Assembly (NCBI GenBank): GCA_017993715.1
Contig: JAGOME010000011.1
Location: forward strand, 1-64,000
DNA from: Phycicoccus sp.
Lineage (GTDB): Bacteria > Actinomycetota > Actinomycetes > Actinomycetales > Dermatophilaceae
Reading direction: 5' to 3'
DNA: 64,000 nucleotides
Shown here: piece after piece, positions 18,819-31,471 of the stretch
How the letters are laid out: each line of letters starts with the position of its first letter
Numbering within the stretch: position 1 is the stretch's first letter
The notes under the pieces: generated by a model
What the model was told of the DNA's origin: nothing
Databases searched by the model: none
The model's input: the letters and a program-made list of their open reading frames with translations, nothing else
Translations under genes and position numbers: made by a program

Positions 18819-19394
18819 ATGCGCACTCAGGGGTATGTCCGCCGTCGTCAGGTCGTCGCGGGAGTGAGCTGGGCACTGCCTGCCATCGCCGTGGCGGCGG
18901 CCGTTCCAGCGCAGGCCGTGAGTGCCTGTCGCCCGGACCTGGCAGTGCAGCACCTGCCTGCCAGCCCCCAGTCGGCCCCGCTCCTGGTTGCCCCTGGTGA
19001 TTCGGTCACGATCGCGGTCCGCATCACCGAGGTACTGGGGTGCGATGCCTGCGGTGCCTCCCTGAGACTGCGGGCACTTCGGGGCTGGACCCTCGCGTTC
19101 GATGCAACCTTCGATGGGGATGTTCTTGCGGCGGACGGCAACACCTACTCGGTGACGAACTCGATCTGGTCGGTGATCAATTCGACGGGAAGTGGGGCGA
19201 CCCTGTCCATGCCAGGGGCCTGCATCTCGGCGAGCTCCTCGACGATGATCGCGTTCTCCCTCACCAACGTCTCAGCGATCCCAGGAAGCCTCGCCAACGT
19301 CACGACCGGCATTCTGGTTGACACTGCGGTCCCGCCGACGTACGACACCAACGTCACGAACAACTCGTCCTCCACGTACGTCTCCGGGACCTGA
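18819..19394 (+). CDS. Tat-exported hypothetical protein
   Basis: 191 aa with no family I recognise. The start YVRRRQVVAGVSWALPAIAVAAAVPAQAVSA is a twin-arginine-type signal with predicted cleavage near residue 33. The mature part is Ser/Thr/Val/Asn-rich and probably beta-sandwich (LTNVSAIPGSLANVTTG, YDTNVTNNSSSTYV), with about four cysteines (CRPD, GCDACG, GACIS) that could form disulfides. ATG has a strong GGAGGAGG SD. The 112 bases upstream are strikingly AT-rich for this genome (TTATCAAGAA, TATTTCTTTACTC), suggesting a strong or separately regulated promoter. The function is unknown; surface or secreted. Confidence 0.75.
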   Translation: MRTQGYVRRRQVVAGVSWALPAIAVAAAVPAQAVSACRPDLAVQHLPASPQSAPLLVAPGDSVTIAVRITEVLGCDACGASLRLRALRGWTLAFDATFDGDVLAADGNTYSVTNSIWSVINSTGSGATLSMPGACISASSSTMIAFSLTNVSAIPGSLANVTTGILVDTAVPPTYDTNVTNNSSSTYVSGT

Positions 19395-19457
19395 TGGGCC
19401 CGACGCGTCGGCCCCGACGCGCCAGCACGCGCGTCCGGGCCTGCGCCCGGATCGTGA

Positions 19458-20534
<1,077 letters not shown>

Positions 20535-20549
20535 CACGCATTCTCCCGC

Positions 20550-20593
20550 GTTGGGTGCGCGCACCGTCCGAGACACGGGCGCGCGCACCCAAC
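20550..20593. repeat. Inverted repeat between asd and GNAT, second copy of the 767-812 element
   Basis: GTTGGGTGCGCGC (20550-20562) pairs with GCGCGCACCCAAC (20581-20593). The arms are the same as those at 767-812. Here it lies between convergent genes and could act as a bidirectional terminator. Confidence 0.8.
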
Positions 20594-20597
20594 CCTG

Positions 20598-21524
20598 CTA
20601 GAGCGGGAGTGAAAGGTTGACCCAGGTCGTGGTGACCTCCATCCCGACCTTGCGATAGAGGTCGAGCGCGCCGGTGCGTGAGTCGGTCGCGAGCTCGCTG
20701 CGTGTCGCACCACGATCGGCGCCGCGCGCGAAGGCATCGACGAGGAGGGCCTGAGCGATCCCCTGGCCGCGGTGTTCCTTGGCGACCGCGAGCTGATGAA
20801 CAAACGCGGTGCCAACGCTGTCCAGGATGGTGAATGCCGTCGCCACCGCAGAGCCGAAGGGGTCCAGGACCAGGCGCAGTTGCCACGGTTGGGCGCCTGG
20901 GCGGGCAACCGTGCCGGTGGCCCAGGTCTCGAAGGACTCCGGCTCGCGCCCGTTCCACTCACCGAAGGCGCGCTCGACGATCCAATGGGCGGTCCGGGCC
21001 CGCTCTGCGGTGTCGCCGGTGACGAACTGATAGCCCGTCGGCAGGGCGCGCGCAGGGACGCTGACGCCTGCGGGCAGGGTCAGGCCCCAGGCGCGGTAAG
21101 TCTCTGCGTAGCCGCGGGCTTGGAGGAAGCGCGCCGCGCTCGACTCCGCGGGAACCAGCTGGTTGAGGGCCGGGGCGCTCAGCTCGCGGGCCCGCGCCTG
21201 CACCCACTGCGCCAGCCAGGACCCGATGAGTTGCCCGCGGTGGTGGGGGAGGACAGCGACCTCGGCCCGGTGGCCGGAGGTCGAAACCTCCGCCACGCCG
21301 ATGAGGTCCGGCCCGGTGAAGACGCCCACTGTGTGGCGCGCCGGGTCGAACCCTGGCACGGACCAAGCGGCCTCCACATCCTCCTTCTCGAGGAACCGTT
21401 CGCCCAGGTCGGCCAGCTCATCGGCGGCATACACGCCATAGGCGGGGACGCGATCCGCCGGCGAGAGCGGGCGCGTGCTCAGCGCATCGGGCAGGACTGG
21501 GGGCAGGTCGACCGACGGGTCCAT
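20598..21524 (-). CDS. GNAT N-acetyltransferase, tandem domains
   Basis: 308 aa with two GNAT-like halves. The N-terminal half has the motif-A-like VAVLPHHRGQLIGSWLAQWV, and the C-terminal half has LAVAKEHRGQGIAQALLVDAF followed by SELATDSRTGALDLYRKVGM. The arrangement resembles mycothiol-synthase-type tandem acetyltransferases, but the sequence does not look like MshD itself. ATG at 21524. It diverges from gntR, sharing 84 bases. The substrate is unknown. Confidence 0.85.
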   Translation of the reverse strand: MDPSVDLPPVLPDALSTRPLSPADRVPAYGVYAADELADLGERFLEKEDVEAAWSVPGFDPARHTVGVFTGPDLIGVAEVSTSGHRAEVAVLPHHRGQLIGSWLAQWVQARARELSAPALNQLVPAESSAARFLQARGYAETYRAWGLTLPAGVSVPARALPTGYQFVTGDTAERARTAHWIVERAFGEWNGREPESFETWATGTVARPGAQPWQLRLVLDPFGSAVATAFTILDSVGTAFVHQLAVAKEHRGQGIAQALLVDAFARGADRGATRSELATDSRTGALDLYRKVGMEVTTTWVNLSLPL

Positions 21525-21572
21525 ATGGGCGATGCTCGCACATGCGAGGCGCCTCCACGGGGCGCGAAGGGG

Positions 21573-21609
21573 TTGACAGGCATCGTTCAGTGAGTTGCAA
21601 TATATTGCA
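21573..21609 (+). promoter_or_regulatory. gntR promoter with perfect palindromic operator
   Basis: TTGACA (21573-21578), a 17-base spacer, then TGCAAT (21596-21601) as -10. The -10 is the left half of the perfect 14-bp palindrome TGCAATATATTGCA (21596-21609), whose last base is the first base of the gntR ATG. Such an AT-centred palindrome is what FCD-type GntR proteins bind, so autorepression at the promoter and start codon is likely. Confidence 0.8.
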
Positions 21610-22262
21610 TGCCAGTCCCGGAGAGAGTCGAGCCTCAACGTCGGGAGCTGTTGCGCGACAACGTGCATGCGCGGTTGCGGGACGCGATCGTCGACGGCAC
21701 GTTCATGCCGGGGGAGCAGCTGCGTGACCAGGAGTTGGCCACGTGGCTCGGGGTCAGTCGGACGCCGGTGCGGGAGGCCCTGCTCCGGCTCGGCGAGGCC
21801 GGGCTGGTGCACACCGCGCCCGGCCGCTCGACCACCGTCGCCCCGATCGACCACGCTGCCATCCGCCAAGCGCAGTCGGTCGTCGCCGCCATGCACCGGC
21901 TCGCCGTCGCCGAGGCAGTGCCCTTCCTGACCGCTGATGACTTCGAGGCGATGCGCGCGGCGAACGAGCGGTTCGCGGCGGCGATCACCGCGGGGGACGC
22001 CGATCGGGCGCTCGCGGCCGACGATGAGTTCCACGCCATCCCCGTGCACACCAGTGGGAATGCCGCCGTCGCCACCGTGCTCGAACAGTTCACCCCCGTC
22101 GTGCGCCGCCTCGAACGCCTGCGCTTCGCATCGGTCATGGGCCGCTCGTCGATCACTCGGCACGCGCATCTCGTCAAGCTCTGTGAGGCCGGCGAGGTCG
22201 ACGCCGCTGCCGACGTGTCCTTCCAGACCTGGCAAACCCTCGCCCCGATCCTCGACCTGTAG
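21609..22262 (+). CDS. GntR-family regulator (FadR/FCD type)
   Basis: 217 aa. Winged HTH at ~15-75 (RDAIVDGTFMPGEQL then WLGVSRTPVREALLRL), followed by a helical FCD domain with conserved histidines (FHAIPVHTSGN, RHAHLVKLCEAGEV). The ATG at 21609 overlaps its own operator. It is 21 bases upstream of the ACC-deaminase gene and almost certainly its regulator; ACC or a related amino acid as effector is an inference. Confidence 0.9.
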   Translation: MPVPERVEPQRRELLRDNVHARLRDAIVDGTFMPGEQLRDQELATWLGVSRTPVREALLRLGEAGLVHTAPGRSTTVAPIDHAAIRQAQSVVAAMHRLAVAEAVPFLTADDFEAMRAANERFAAAITAGDADRALAADDEFHAIPVHTSGNAAVATVLEQFTPVVRRLERLRFASVMGRSSITRHAHLVKLCEAGEVDAAADVSFQTWQTLAPILDL

Positions 22263-22283
22263 TTCCCGACAAGGAGATCCGCC

Positions 22284-23315
22284 ATGAAGCTCGACCAGTT
22301 CGCCCGTCACCCCTTGACCTTCGGGCCCAGCCCGGTCCACCACCTCGCCCGACTGACCCAGCACCTGGGCGGCGCCTCGGTCTGGGCCAAGCGTGAGGAT
22401 GTCAACAGTGGCCTGGCCTTCGGCGGCAATAAGGTCCGCAAGCTCGAGTACATCGTCCCGGACGCTCTCGCGAGCGGTGCGGACACCCTGGTGTCCATCG
22501 GCGGCTACCAGTCCAACCACACCCGCCAGGTGGCCGCTGTGGCGGCCCACCTCGGCTTGAAGTGTCGGCTCGTCCAGGAGAACTGGGTTCCCTGGGAGGA
22601 CCCGATGAACGACAAGGTTGGCAACATCCTGCTCTCCCGCATGATGGGCGCCGACTCGCGTCTCGACCCGGCCGGCTTCGACATCGGCATTCGGGACTCC
22701 TGGAAGGATGCGCTCGCCGAGGTGGAGGCGTCGGGGGGCAAGCCCTATGCGATCCCTGCTGGGGCCTCGGAGCACCCGCTCGGTGGGCTCGGTTTCGCGA
22801 ACTGGGCCTTTGAGGTCGCCCAGCAGGAGAAGGACCTCGGGGTCTTCTTCGACACGATCATCGTCTGTACCGTCACCGGCTCGACGCACGCCGGCATGAT
22901 CGCCGGTTTTGCGGCCCTTGAGGAGCTGACCGGGGTCACGCGCAGGGTGATCGGGATCGACGCCTCCGCGACACTGGAGCAGACCCGTGACCAGGTCGCG
23001 CGTATCGCCCGGCACACCGCAGAGCTCATCGAGGTCGGCCGCGACCTGCGCGACGACGAGATCACCATCCTCGAGGGCTGGGCCGGCGAGCTGTACGGCG
23101 TCCCGGTCGAGTCGACGATGGAGGCGATGGCCGCGGGCGCGCAGCTCGAGGCCATGATCACCGACCCGGTGTACGAGGGAAAGTCACTCGCCGGACTCAT
23201 CGACCTGGTCACGGAGCGCGACATTCCCGCGGATTCCACCGTGCTCTACGCGCACCTGGGTGGGCAGCCGGCGATCAACGCCTATCACCGACTCTGGGAC
23301 CCGGCCGCCTCCTGA
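22284..23315 (+). CDS. acdS: 1-aminocyclopropane-1-carboxylate (ACC) deaminase
   Basis: PLP enzyme that opens the cyclopropane ring of ACC, the plant ethylene precursor, giving 2-oxobutanoate and ammonia. 343 aa. The PLP lysine is K50 in [10 protein letters not shown] and the nucleophile-region Ser is S77 in GGYQSNHT. The residues that separate true ACC deaminases from D-cysteine desulfhydrase are present: Y271, Y297-E298 in DPVYEGKS, and L325 in YAHLGG. AAGGAGA precedes the ATG. It is co-transcribed with gntR. This implies use of ACC or related amino acids as a nitrogen source, as seen in plant-associated bacteria. Confidence 0.9.
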   Translation: MKLDQFARHPLTFGPSPVHHLARLTQHLGGASVWAKREDVNSGLAFGGNKVRKLEYIVPDALASGADTLVSIGGYQSNHTRQVAAVAAHLGLKCRLVQENWVPWEDPMNDKVGNILLSRMMGADSRLDPAGFDIGIRDSWKDALAEVEASGGKPYAIPAGASEHPLGGLGFANWAFEVAQQEKDLGVFFDTIIVCTVTGSTHAGMIAGFAALEELTGVTRRVIGIDASATLEQTRDQVARIARHTAELIEVGRDLRDDEITILEGWAGELYGVPVESTMEAMAAGAQLEAMITDPVYEGKSLAGLIDLVTERDIPADSTVLYAHLGGQPAINAYHRLWDPAAS

Positions 23316-23321
23316 CCGGCT

Positions 23322-23357
23322 GGTGTCAGATCCGCACTCTCGCGCGGATCTGACACC
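23322..23357. terminator. Bidirectional hairpin between acdS and sulP
   Basis: GGTGTCAGATCCGC and GCGGATCTGACACC form a perfect 14-bp stem with an 8-base loop, seven bases after the acdS stop and shortly before the end of the convergent sulP gene. No U-tract. Confidence 0.75.
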
Positions 23358-23390
23358 TCCACCCACGGGAGGATCCCTGCCTGGGCAGCG

Positions 23391-25064
23391 TCATGGGCGG
23401 CGTTCGGCAACCCACTGCACGGCATCGTCGTAGGCCCGACGGACCGTCGCTCCGAGATACCGGTTTCCGAGGTAGGTCTGGGCGACCGAGCCATCGGCCA
23501 CGATCTCGGTCACGGCCAGATTCGCGACCAACTCCTCGCTGGTGGTGACCACGACAATTCGGCTGCCCACGGCACTCAGGCTCCGGGCATAGGCGGCCAG
23601 GGAGTCGATGAGGGTTGCGCTGGGGGACTGCTCCCCGCGCAGGCGCAGAATCAGGACCGAGTCGGTCGACTGCGGGGTCACGGCGGGCAATTGCTCGACC
23701 AGCCGGTCAGCGGAGGCGAAGAACATGGTTCCGTACGGCTGGATGATGACAACTTCGCGGGCACCCAAGGTCGCCGGCGGAGCCACCTCGACGGGCCCGT
23801 CATCGGTGATCGTGATCTGTCGCAGGTCCAGGCGCGAGGCCTCTCCGACAGCAAAGAGCATGATCGAGACCCCCACCCCCACGAGCACGGCGAACTGCAG
23901 TGGGATCAGCAGCGTGAGGACGAAGGTCGTGGCGGTCACGGTCATCGGGACGGTCCCGATCGACAGGCTGCGTCGGAGCCTGTCGATCGGGATCGTGTCC
24001 ACGCCCACGACCAGCAGCATGCCCGCAAGCCCGGACAGCGGCACCAAGGCGACCAGGGGTGAGAGCGCGACGATGAGGACCGCCATGACGATGGCTGTAA
24101 GAAACAGCGCGCCGCGACTACGAGCGCCTGCCGTCGTCATGAGGACGGTGGCTGAGGCGGATCCGCCCACGGGCATTCCGCGCATCAGCCCTGAGGCGAT
24201 GTTGCCAGCGCCCTGCCCGATGAAATCCTGCGAGGGGTCCGGACGCGACCCGTCGGGATTCTCGACGGATCGGGCCACCCCGGCTCCCTGAACGAGGCCG
24301 ACGAAGGCCAGGGACAGCGCCGGCAGGAGCAGGTCGACGACCGTGCTGAGGTCCGGCAGGATGGGCAAGGGCAGCCCCGAGGGCACCTGAGCGATGTCGC
24401 GGACCAGCGGGAGGGAGCCTCCACTGCGGTTGATCTGGAATGCCGCGAGCCAGGCGACGATGATGGCCGCCACGTAGCTCAACCCCCCGAGGCGGGTCCG
24501 GCGCAGGACCACGATGAGCGCGGCGGTGGCCGCACCGAGGATCAGTGGCACCCAGGACCACTCGCCGACGTGGAGCAGGGTTTCGATGGATCGGGCCACC
24601 CGCCCACCGTCTGCCTGGTAGAGCGTGAGGTCGCCGAACTGGCCGAGGATGATGTTGATGCCGACTGCCGCCAGGAAGCCCGTGGTCACCGACTGCGAGA
24701 CAAAGCGGGTGATTCGCCCGCCCCGCAGGACTCCGGCAATGATCATGAACAGCCCGGTGAGTAGCGTCAAGGTGGCCAAGGCGCCGGTGGGGTTGGCCAT
24801 CGTCCCGACTCCGGTGTCGCGCACGATGATTGACATCGCGCCTGTGGCCTGCACCGGCATCAGCGCGGAGCTGGTGAACAGCGCGGCGCCGGCGACGCCG
24901 AAGATCCCGGCATAGACCGCGGCGACCGGGTTGATCCCCGCGAGAACACCAGATGACAAGTTGTCCGGTACGCCTTCGACGCCGAGCACCAGTGCGGCCT
25001 TGACGTCTGCGGCGAGCGTCTTGACCGAGATCAGTGACCGTGGTCGCGTGATGGGGAACTTCAC
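23391..25064 (-). CDS. SulP-family anion transporter with STAS domain
   Basis: 557-aa inner-membrane carrier, probably for sulfate, bicarbonate or another small anion. About eleven to twelve hydrophobic segments come first; the conserved SulP start region is VEGVPDNLSSGVLAGINPVAAVYAGIFG, and the motif region around GGSASATVLMTTAGARSRGA is intact. The C-terminal ~110 residues form a STAS domain (IIQPYGTMFFASADRL...). It is transcribed alone. The first residues are longer than in minimal SulP proteins and no SD is obvious. Confidence 0.88.
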   Translation of the reverse strand: MKFPITRPRSLISVKTLAADVKAALVLGVEGVPDNLSSGVLAGINPVAAVYAGIFGVAGAALFTSSALMPVQATGAMSIIVRDTGVGTMANPTGALATLTLLTGLFMIIAGVLRGGRITRFVSQSVTTGFLAAVGINIILGQFGDLTLYQADGGRVARSIETLLHVGEWSWVPLILGAATAALIVVLRRTRLGGLSYVAAIIVAWLAAFQINRSGGSLPLVRDIAQVPSGLPLPILPDLSTVVDLLLPALSLAFVGLVQGAGVARSVENPDGSRPDPSQDFIGQGAGNIASGLMRGMPVGGSASATVLMTTAGARSRGALFLTAIVMAVLIVALSPLVALVPLSGLAGMLLVVGVDTIPIDRLRRSLSIGTVPMTVTATTFVLTLLIPLQFAVLVGVGVSIMLFAVGEASRLDLRQITITDDGPVEVAPPATLGAREVVIIQPYGTMFFASADRLVEQLPAVTPQSTDSVLILRLRGEQSPSATLIDSLAAYARSLSAVGSRIVVVTTSEELVANLAVTEIVADGSVAQTYLGNRYLGATVRRAYDDAVQWVAERRP

Positions 25065-25180
25065 CGTCGCCCCCTCCTCTCGGGCCCTGCGATATCCCGC
25101 GTGGTGAGCACGCTAGGGCCCGCGCTGGGCTCGCGCGATCTCTGGCGAAGAACTCGTCGGGAGCAGCACTCAAACGCGGC

Positions 25181-25221
25181 GCAGGTGCCGGGTCAGCAAT
25201 GGTCGCTGATCCGGCACCTGC
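25181..25221 (-). terminator. Hairpin after the universal-stress-protein gene
   Basis: GCAGGTGCCGGGTCAGC pairs with GCTGATCCGGCACCTGC (one G-T mismatch) around a 7-base loop. It lies 20 bases past the usp stop on the minus strand, ending the permease-usp unit. Confidence 0.75.
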
Positions 25222-25241
25222 GGCATTCGGTGGTGGTCGAC

Positions 25242-26126
25242 CTAGGGCACGACGATGACCGGCACCGGTGAGTTACGCACGATCTTGGCGGCGCTCGACC
25301 CAAGGAACACCTGGGTCAGGGGGTGCGTCGAGGACGACCCAACGACGAGCACATCGCCCTCATACCAAGAGACCTGCTCCATGGCCTCGCCCCACGACGA
25401 CCCTTCGACGATGAGCGTCTCGATGTCCCCTGCAGCAAAGCCGTTCTCGGAGAGGTGAGCCACGGCCTCATCCTGGGCGGCCTGGGCCTGCTCGCGAACC
25501 TCCTCGAACACCAGCTCCTCGAACCCACGCACGGCCGAGGTGACCATGGCCTTGTGCTGCAGGGCGATCGTCACCAAGCGGAGCTTGGCGCCGGTCCGGC
25601 GCGCAATCTCCGCGACCCGGTCGAGCAGCTTCCAGGTTTGATCGTCATCGCGGAAGGCGACGGTGACGCTTTCGACCTTGGACCCGGCCGGTGGGCAGTA
25701 GCCCCGGGGTGCAATCGCGACGGGGATATCGGAGGAGTGCAGCAGCCGGTCGGTCTTGGAGGTGACAGTGACCTTGCCCTCGGGGCCCTCGACGCCCGAC
25801 CCGACGATGAGGATCGAGGCTTCGAGCGCCTCGACCTGCTCCAGCAGGGCGGCGGGAGCGGACCGCGCAGTCACCCATGATGCTGCGCCCGCAATGTCCG
25901 GCTGTTCCGCGAGGAACGCGAGGGCCTCCTTGGCGCTCGCCTCGCCCTCGTTGTGCGCCCAGGTCGCGAACTCGCCGTCGTTCCGGGAGCCCGCCGACGT
26001 CGCCCAGCCTTTCGGGACGACGGTCACGGCGTGCACGGTGTCGGACTCGGACCGGGCCAGCTGGACGGCCAACGACAAGGCGCAGGTGTCGTCCTTGTGA
26101 GGGCTGTAACCGACGAGATAGGTCAC
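25242..26126 (-). CDS. Universal stress protein, tandem UspA domains
   Basis: 294-aa cytoplasmic protein with two USP folds (~1-140 and ~150-290). The second ends in VVGSSSTHPLTQVFLGSSA then VPVIVV, the ATP-binding glycine motif of nucleotide-binding USPs; the first domain has a weaker version (LIVGSGVEGPEGKVTVTSKT). Its start overlaps the permease stop by 4 bases, so it is translationally coupled to it and may modulate transport, as proposed for other transporter-linked USPs. Confidence 0.9.
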   Translation of the reverse strand: MTYLVGYSPHKDDTCALSLAVQLARSESDTVHAVTVVPKGWATSAGSRNDGEFATWAHNEGEASAKEALAFLAEQPDIAGAASWVTARSAPAALLEQVEALEASILIVGSGVEGPEGKVTVTSKTDRLLHSSDIPVAIAPRGYCPPAGSKVESVTVAFRDDDQTWKLLDRVAEIARRTGAKLRLVTIALQHKAMVTSAVRGFEELVFEEVREQAQAAQDEAVAHLSENGFAAGDIETLIVEGSSWGEAMEQVSWYEGDVLVVGSSSTHPLTQVFLGSSAAKIVRNSPVPVIVVP

Positions 26127-27613
26127 CGCTCGTCCTCCCTCAGGCGTCGTCCGCCCGGCTCGGCGATCTCCTCAGGGTCGACGTAGGTGTTGAGGGTGGC
26201 GTGCGATCGGCTGTAGGCGAAGTAGAAGGCCAGCACGATGACAATCCAGATAAGGAAGATCACCCAGGTGATCATCGGCAGCTCGATAAGGATCCACACG
26301 CACGCCGCGACGGTGAGGATGGGGGTGATGGGGTAGCCGGGGATCTTGAAGGGACGCTCAAGGTTGGGGTGGGTGCGGCGCAACACCATGACGCCGATCG
26401 CCACCACCGAGAAGGCGACGAGAGTGCCGATCGACACGGTGTCCCATAGATAGTCCGAGGGGACGAACCCGGCGATGATCGCGACCACGATCGAGACGAC
26501 GACCGTGTTGAAGTTGGGCGACATCGTCCGCGGGCTGACCTCGGTGAATTTGCGCGAGATGAGCCCGTCGCGACCGATAGCGAACAGGATGCGGGTCTGG
26601 CCGTAGAGGGTCACCAAGGTGACCGAGAAGATCGAGATGACCGCACCCGCGGCCAGGACGGTGCCCCAAATGGTCGTGCCGGTGATGTCGTTGAGGATCT
26701 GCGAGAGCCCGGCATTCTGGGCATCGTCGGTCTCGAACCACGCCGTCTCCTTGGCGGCCACACCAGCCAGCGCCACCAGCACATACACGCTGGTGACGAT
26801 GATGAGGGCCCCGATGATGGCGCGGGGCAGAGCCCGCTGGGGGTCCTTGACCTCCTCGCCAGCGGTGGCGACCGCATCCAGACCGATGAACGAGAAGAAG
26901 ATTGTCCCGGCCGCTGCCGTGATGCCACCGATGCCTGAGCCGAAGAAGTTGCCGAAGTGTGTGCCGTCGAATGCCGTCAAGCCGATCACGACGAACAGGA
27001 CGAGCACCCCGAGCTTGATGAGCACCATGATCGCGTTGACCTTGGCCGACTCGGTGGCGCCCCGCAGGAGGAGGAACATGCAGAGGAAGACCAGGACGAC
27101 GGCGGGCAGGTTGATGAGTCCCCCCGTGGCCACGCCGTCCGAGCCGCTGACGAAGGATGTCGACAGGCTCGTGGGGAGCGTGACTCCGATGGTGGAATGC
27201 AGCAACTCGTTGAAGTAGCCGCTCCAGCCGACCGCGACTGCCGCAGTCGCCACGCCGTACTCGAGCAACACGCACCCGGCGATGATGACCGCAACGAGTT
27301 CACCCATGCCGTGATACGCGTAGGAGTAGGTCGACCCGGACACCGGGATGGCGCTGGCCACCTCGGCGTAGCACAAGGCCGACAGGCCGGCGGCGAGCCC
27401 GGCGATGAGGAAGCTGACGATGACCGCAGGCCCCGCCTCAGGGACTGACTCGCTCAGGACGAAGAAGATGCCCGTGCCGACTGTGGCGCCGACACCGAAC
27501 ATCATGAGTTGGAATGTGGTGAGGTTCCGAGCGAGTTCCTCGCCCTGGTGATGCGTCTGTTGGAAGACGATCGGCTTGCGCCGTCGAAGTTGCTCCCTGA
27601 TCGGGATGCTCAA
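26123..27613 (-). CDS. APC-family amino-acid permease (CAT-like)
   Basis: 496-aa membrane protein with about twelve transmembrane segments. GVGATVGTGIFFVLSE is the first-helix signature of APC transporters and SFIGLDAVATAGEEVKDPQRALPRAI is the CAT-subfamily motif, suggesting cationic amino acids. The TTG at 27613 is chosen because AAGGGAG lies 4-11 bases upstream and the hydrophilic start SIPIREQLRRRKP is normal for CAT proteins; upstream in-frame ATG starts give an unlikely Arg/Pro-rich extension. It is in an operon with the downstream usp gene. Confidence 0.88.
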   Translation of the reverse strand: MSIPIREQLRRRKPIVFQQTHHQGEELARNLTTFQLMMFGVGATVGTGIFFVLSESVPEAGPAVIVSFLIAGLAAGLSALCYAEVASAIPVSGSTYSYAYHGMGELVAVIIAGCVLLEYGVATAAVAVGWSGYFNELLHSTIGVTLPTSLSTSFVSGSDGVATGGLINLPAVVLVFLCMFLLLRGATESAKVNAIMVLIKLGVLVLFVVIGLTAFDGTHFGNFFGSGIGGITAAAGTIFFSFIGLDAVATAGEEVKDPQRALPRAIIGALIIVTSVYVLVALAGVAAKETAWFETDDAQNAGLSQILNDITGTTIWGTVLAAGAVISIFSVTLVTLYGQTRILFAIGRDGLISRKFTEVSPRTMSPNFNTVVVSIVVAIIAGFVPSDYLWDTVSIGTLVAFSVVAIGVMVLRRTHPNLERPFKIPGYPITPILTVAACVWILIELPMITWVIFLIWIVIVLAFYFAYSRSHATLNTYVDPEEIAEPGGRRLREDER

Positions 27614-27830
27614 TGTGACTCCCTTCACAAATTTTTCCGTGGGCCGGGCCACAACGTAGTGCACCTTGCGGCCAAAGGCGGGAAATTCACAGGTTCGCTC
27701 GTGCGGCGGGTCCGGACGTCGTTCGTGGGCACCATGGCGGCCCGAGTGCGGCGGGGTCAGGAACAGTCCGGGAGTCGAGGCCTGCCCCGTGCTGGGCCGC
27801 CCCGTCAGCCGGCGGTCCAGCCGTGGCGCG

Positions 27831-28532
27831 CTACTGGGCCGGTGAACCCGCCGCGAGAGTGATGTCCGAGGGGGTGAAGATGGCGAGGTCGTCCAGGGCG
27901 GGGGGCAGGTCACCTGTCGCGACGGCGATCATGGCGCGCCCGATGCTCTCGGTGTCGTTGATCGATGAGCCCGCGATCCGTCGCAGGATCGGCATGAGAG
28001 GCCTGCTCGCGGCATACACCCGGTCGATCCACACCGACTTGGTCCGCTCCCCGTGCATGGGCTGGATCGCGCCCGGGCGGAACATGACCGCCTGCGGGAA
28101 CATGGCGCGCAGGTCATTCTCCGTGCGGCCCTTGACCCGCGCCCACATCGTGCGACCACCTTCGGTGGCGTCGGTCCCGGAGCCGGAGACGTAGATGAAA
28201 CGCACGTCCTGACCGGCATGCGTCCGGATGGCCTGCCCGAGCGCCATGGCCAAGTCATAGGTCACGGCGGCGTAGGCCTGCTCGTCCATGCCGACGGAGG
28301 ACACTCCCAAGGCATAGAACACCGCATCAACCCCTGCCAGTGCCTCGATGGCTGGCGTTGATGAACCCACCTCGGCAAGGTCAGCCAGGAGTACCTGCTC
28401 CAGTTTGGGGCTGAGCTGCGCCACCGGGGTACGGCTGATCGTGACCACAGAGGTGACCCGGTCATCCAGGAGGCACTCACGCAATACGCCTTGTCCGACC
28501 ATGCCGGTAGCGCCCAAGAGCAGAACTCGCAT
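27831..28532 (-). CDS. NAD(P)-binding epimerase-like protein
   Basis: 233 aa with an atypical-SDR Rossmann start MRVLLLGATGMVGQGVLREC and the strand RFIYVSGSGTDAT. Tyr-X3-Lys is not obvious, so it may bind nucleotide without classical dehydrogenase chemistry. Related proteins are annotated as NAD(P)H-binding epimerases. ATG at 28532. It diverges from the leuA leader region. The function is unknown. Confidence 0.82.
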   Translation of the reverse strand: MRVLLLGATGMVGQGVLRECLLDDRVTSVVTISRTPVAQLSPKLEQVLLADLAEVGSSTPAIEALAGVDAVFYALGVSSVGMDEQAYAAVTYDLAMALGQAIRTHAGQDVRFIYVSGSGTDATEGGRTMWARVKGRTENDLRAMFPQAVMFRPGAIQPMHGERTKSVWIDRVYAASRPLMPILRRIAGSSINDTESIGRAMIAVATGDLPPALDDLAIFTPSDITLAAGSPAQ

Positions 28533-28659
28533 GCCGACGATCTTGCACGACGCCGGGCCCCACGCCGGGCCCCACGCCGAGCGCATCGCCGAGGTCCGCC
28601 TCACGTCAAAGCCGCCCACCCTCGGAGAACCGCTTCCCCGCCGAGTCGTTGGGACGGGG

Positions 28660-28688
28660 TTGGGCTCGCCGCGCCGACACGGCATACT
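28660..28688 (+). promoter_or_regulatory. leuL-leuA promoter
   Basis: TTGGGC (28660-28665), an exact 17-base spacer, then CATACT (28683-28688). Transcription would begin about 4 bases before the leader-peptide ATG, a nearly leaderless arrangement that makes sense for a sensor peptide. Confidence 0.65.
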
Positions 28689-28698
28689 GGATCACATC

Positions 28699-28740
28699 AT
28701 GCGTGGACTCCTCCTCCTTCGTCGCCGCGGCGGGGCCTGA
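28699..28740 (+). CDS. leuL: leuA leader peptide (leucine attenuator)
   Basis: A 13-residue peptide MRGLLLLRRRGGA with four consecutive leucine codons (CTC CTC CTC CTT) followed by three arginines, ending 71 bases before leuA. Stalling at the Leu codons when leucyl-tRNA is scarce would change folding of the RNA behind it. This is the known logic of leuA leaders in actinobacteria; the sequence fits it well. It is too short for routine gene calling. Confidence 0.8.
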   Translation: MRGLLLLRRRGGA

Positions 28741-28761
28741 ATCGGCCGCCCCTCGTCGCGG
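28725..28761 (+). promoter_or_regulatory. Putative leuA attenuator hairpin
   Basis: CCGCG-GC-GGGG (28725-28735) can pair with CCCC-TCGT-CGCGG (28749-28761), a GC stem with an internal loop that starts inside the last leader codons. A ribosome held at the Leu codons would cover sequence upstream of it and alter its formation. There is no U-tract, so it may act on translation or through a Rho-type mechanism. Confidence 0.5.
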
Positions 28762-28781
28762 AGTTCGCTATGTCCGGCTGA

Positions 28782-31456
<2,675 letters not shown>

Positions 31457-31471
31457 CGCCCTCACGGTCGG

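Noticed and set aside
21525..23015. Very long minus-strand frame running from the GNAT gene across gntR and acdS
   Set aside because: The only protein-like part is the last ~308 residues (the GNAT enzyme at 20598-21524). The rest is the complement of gntR and acdS.
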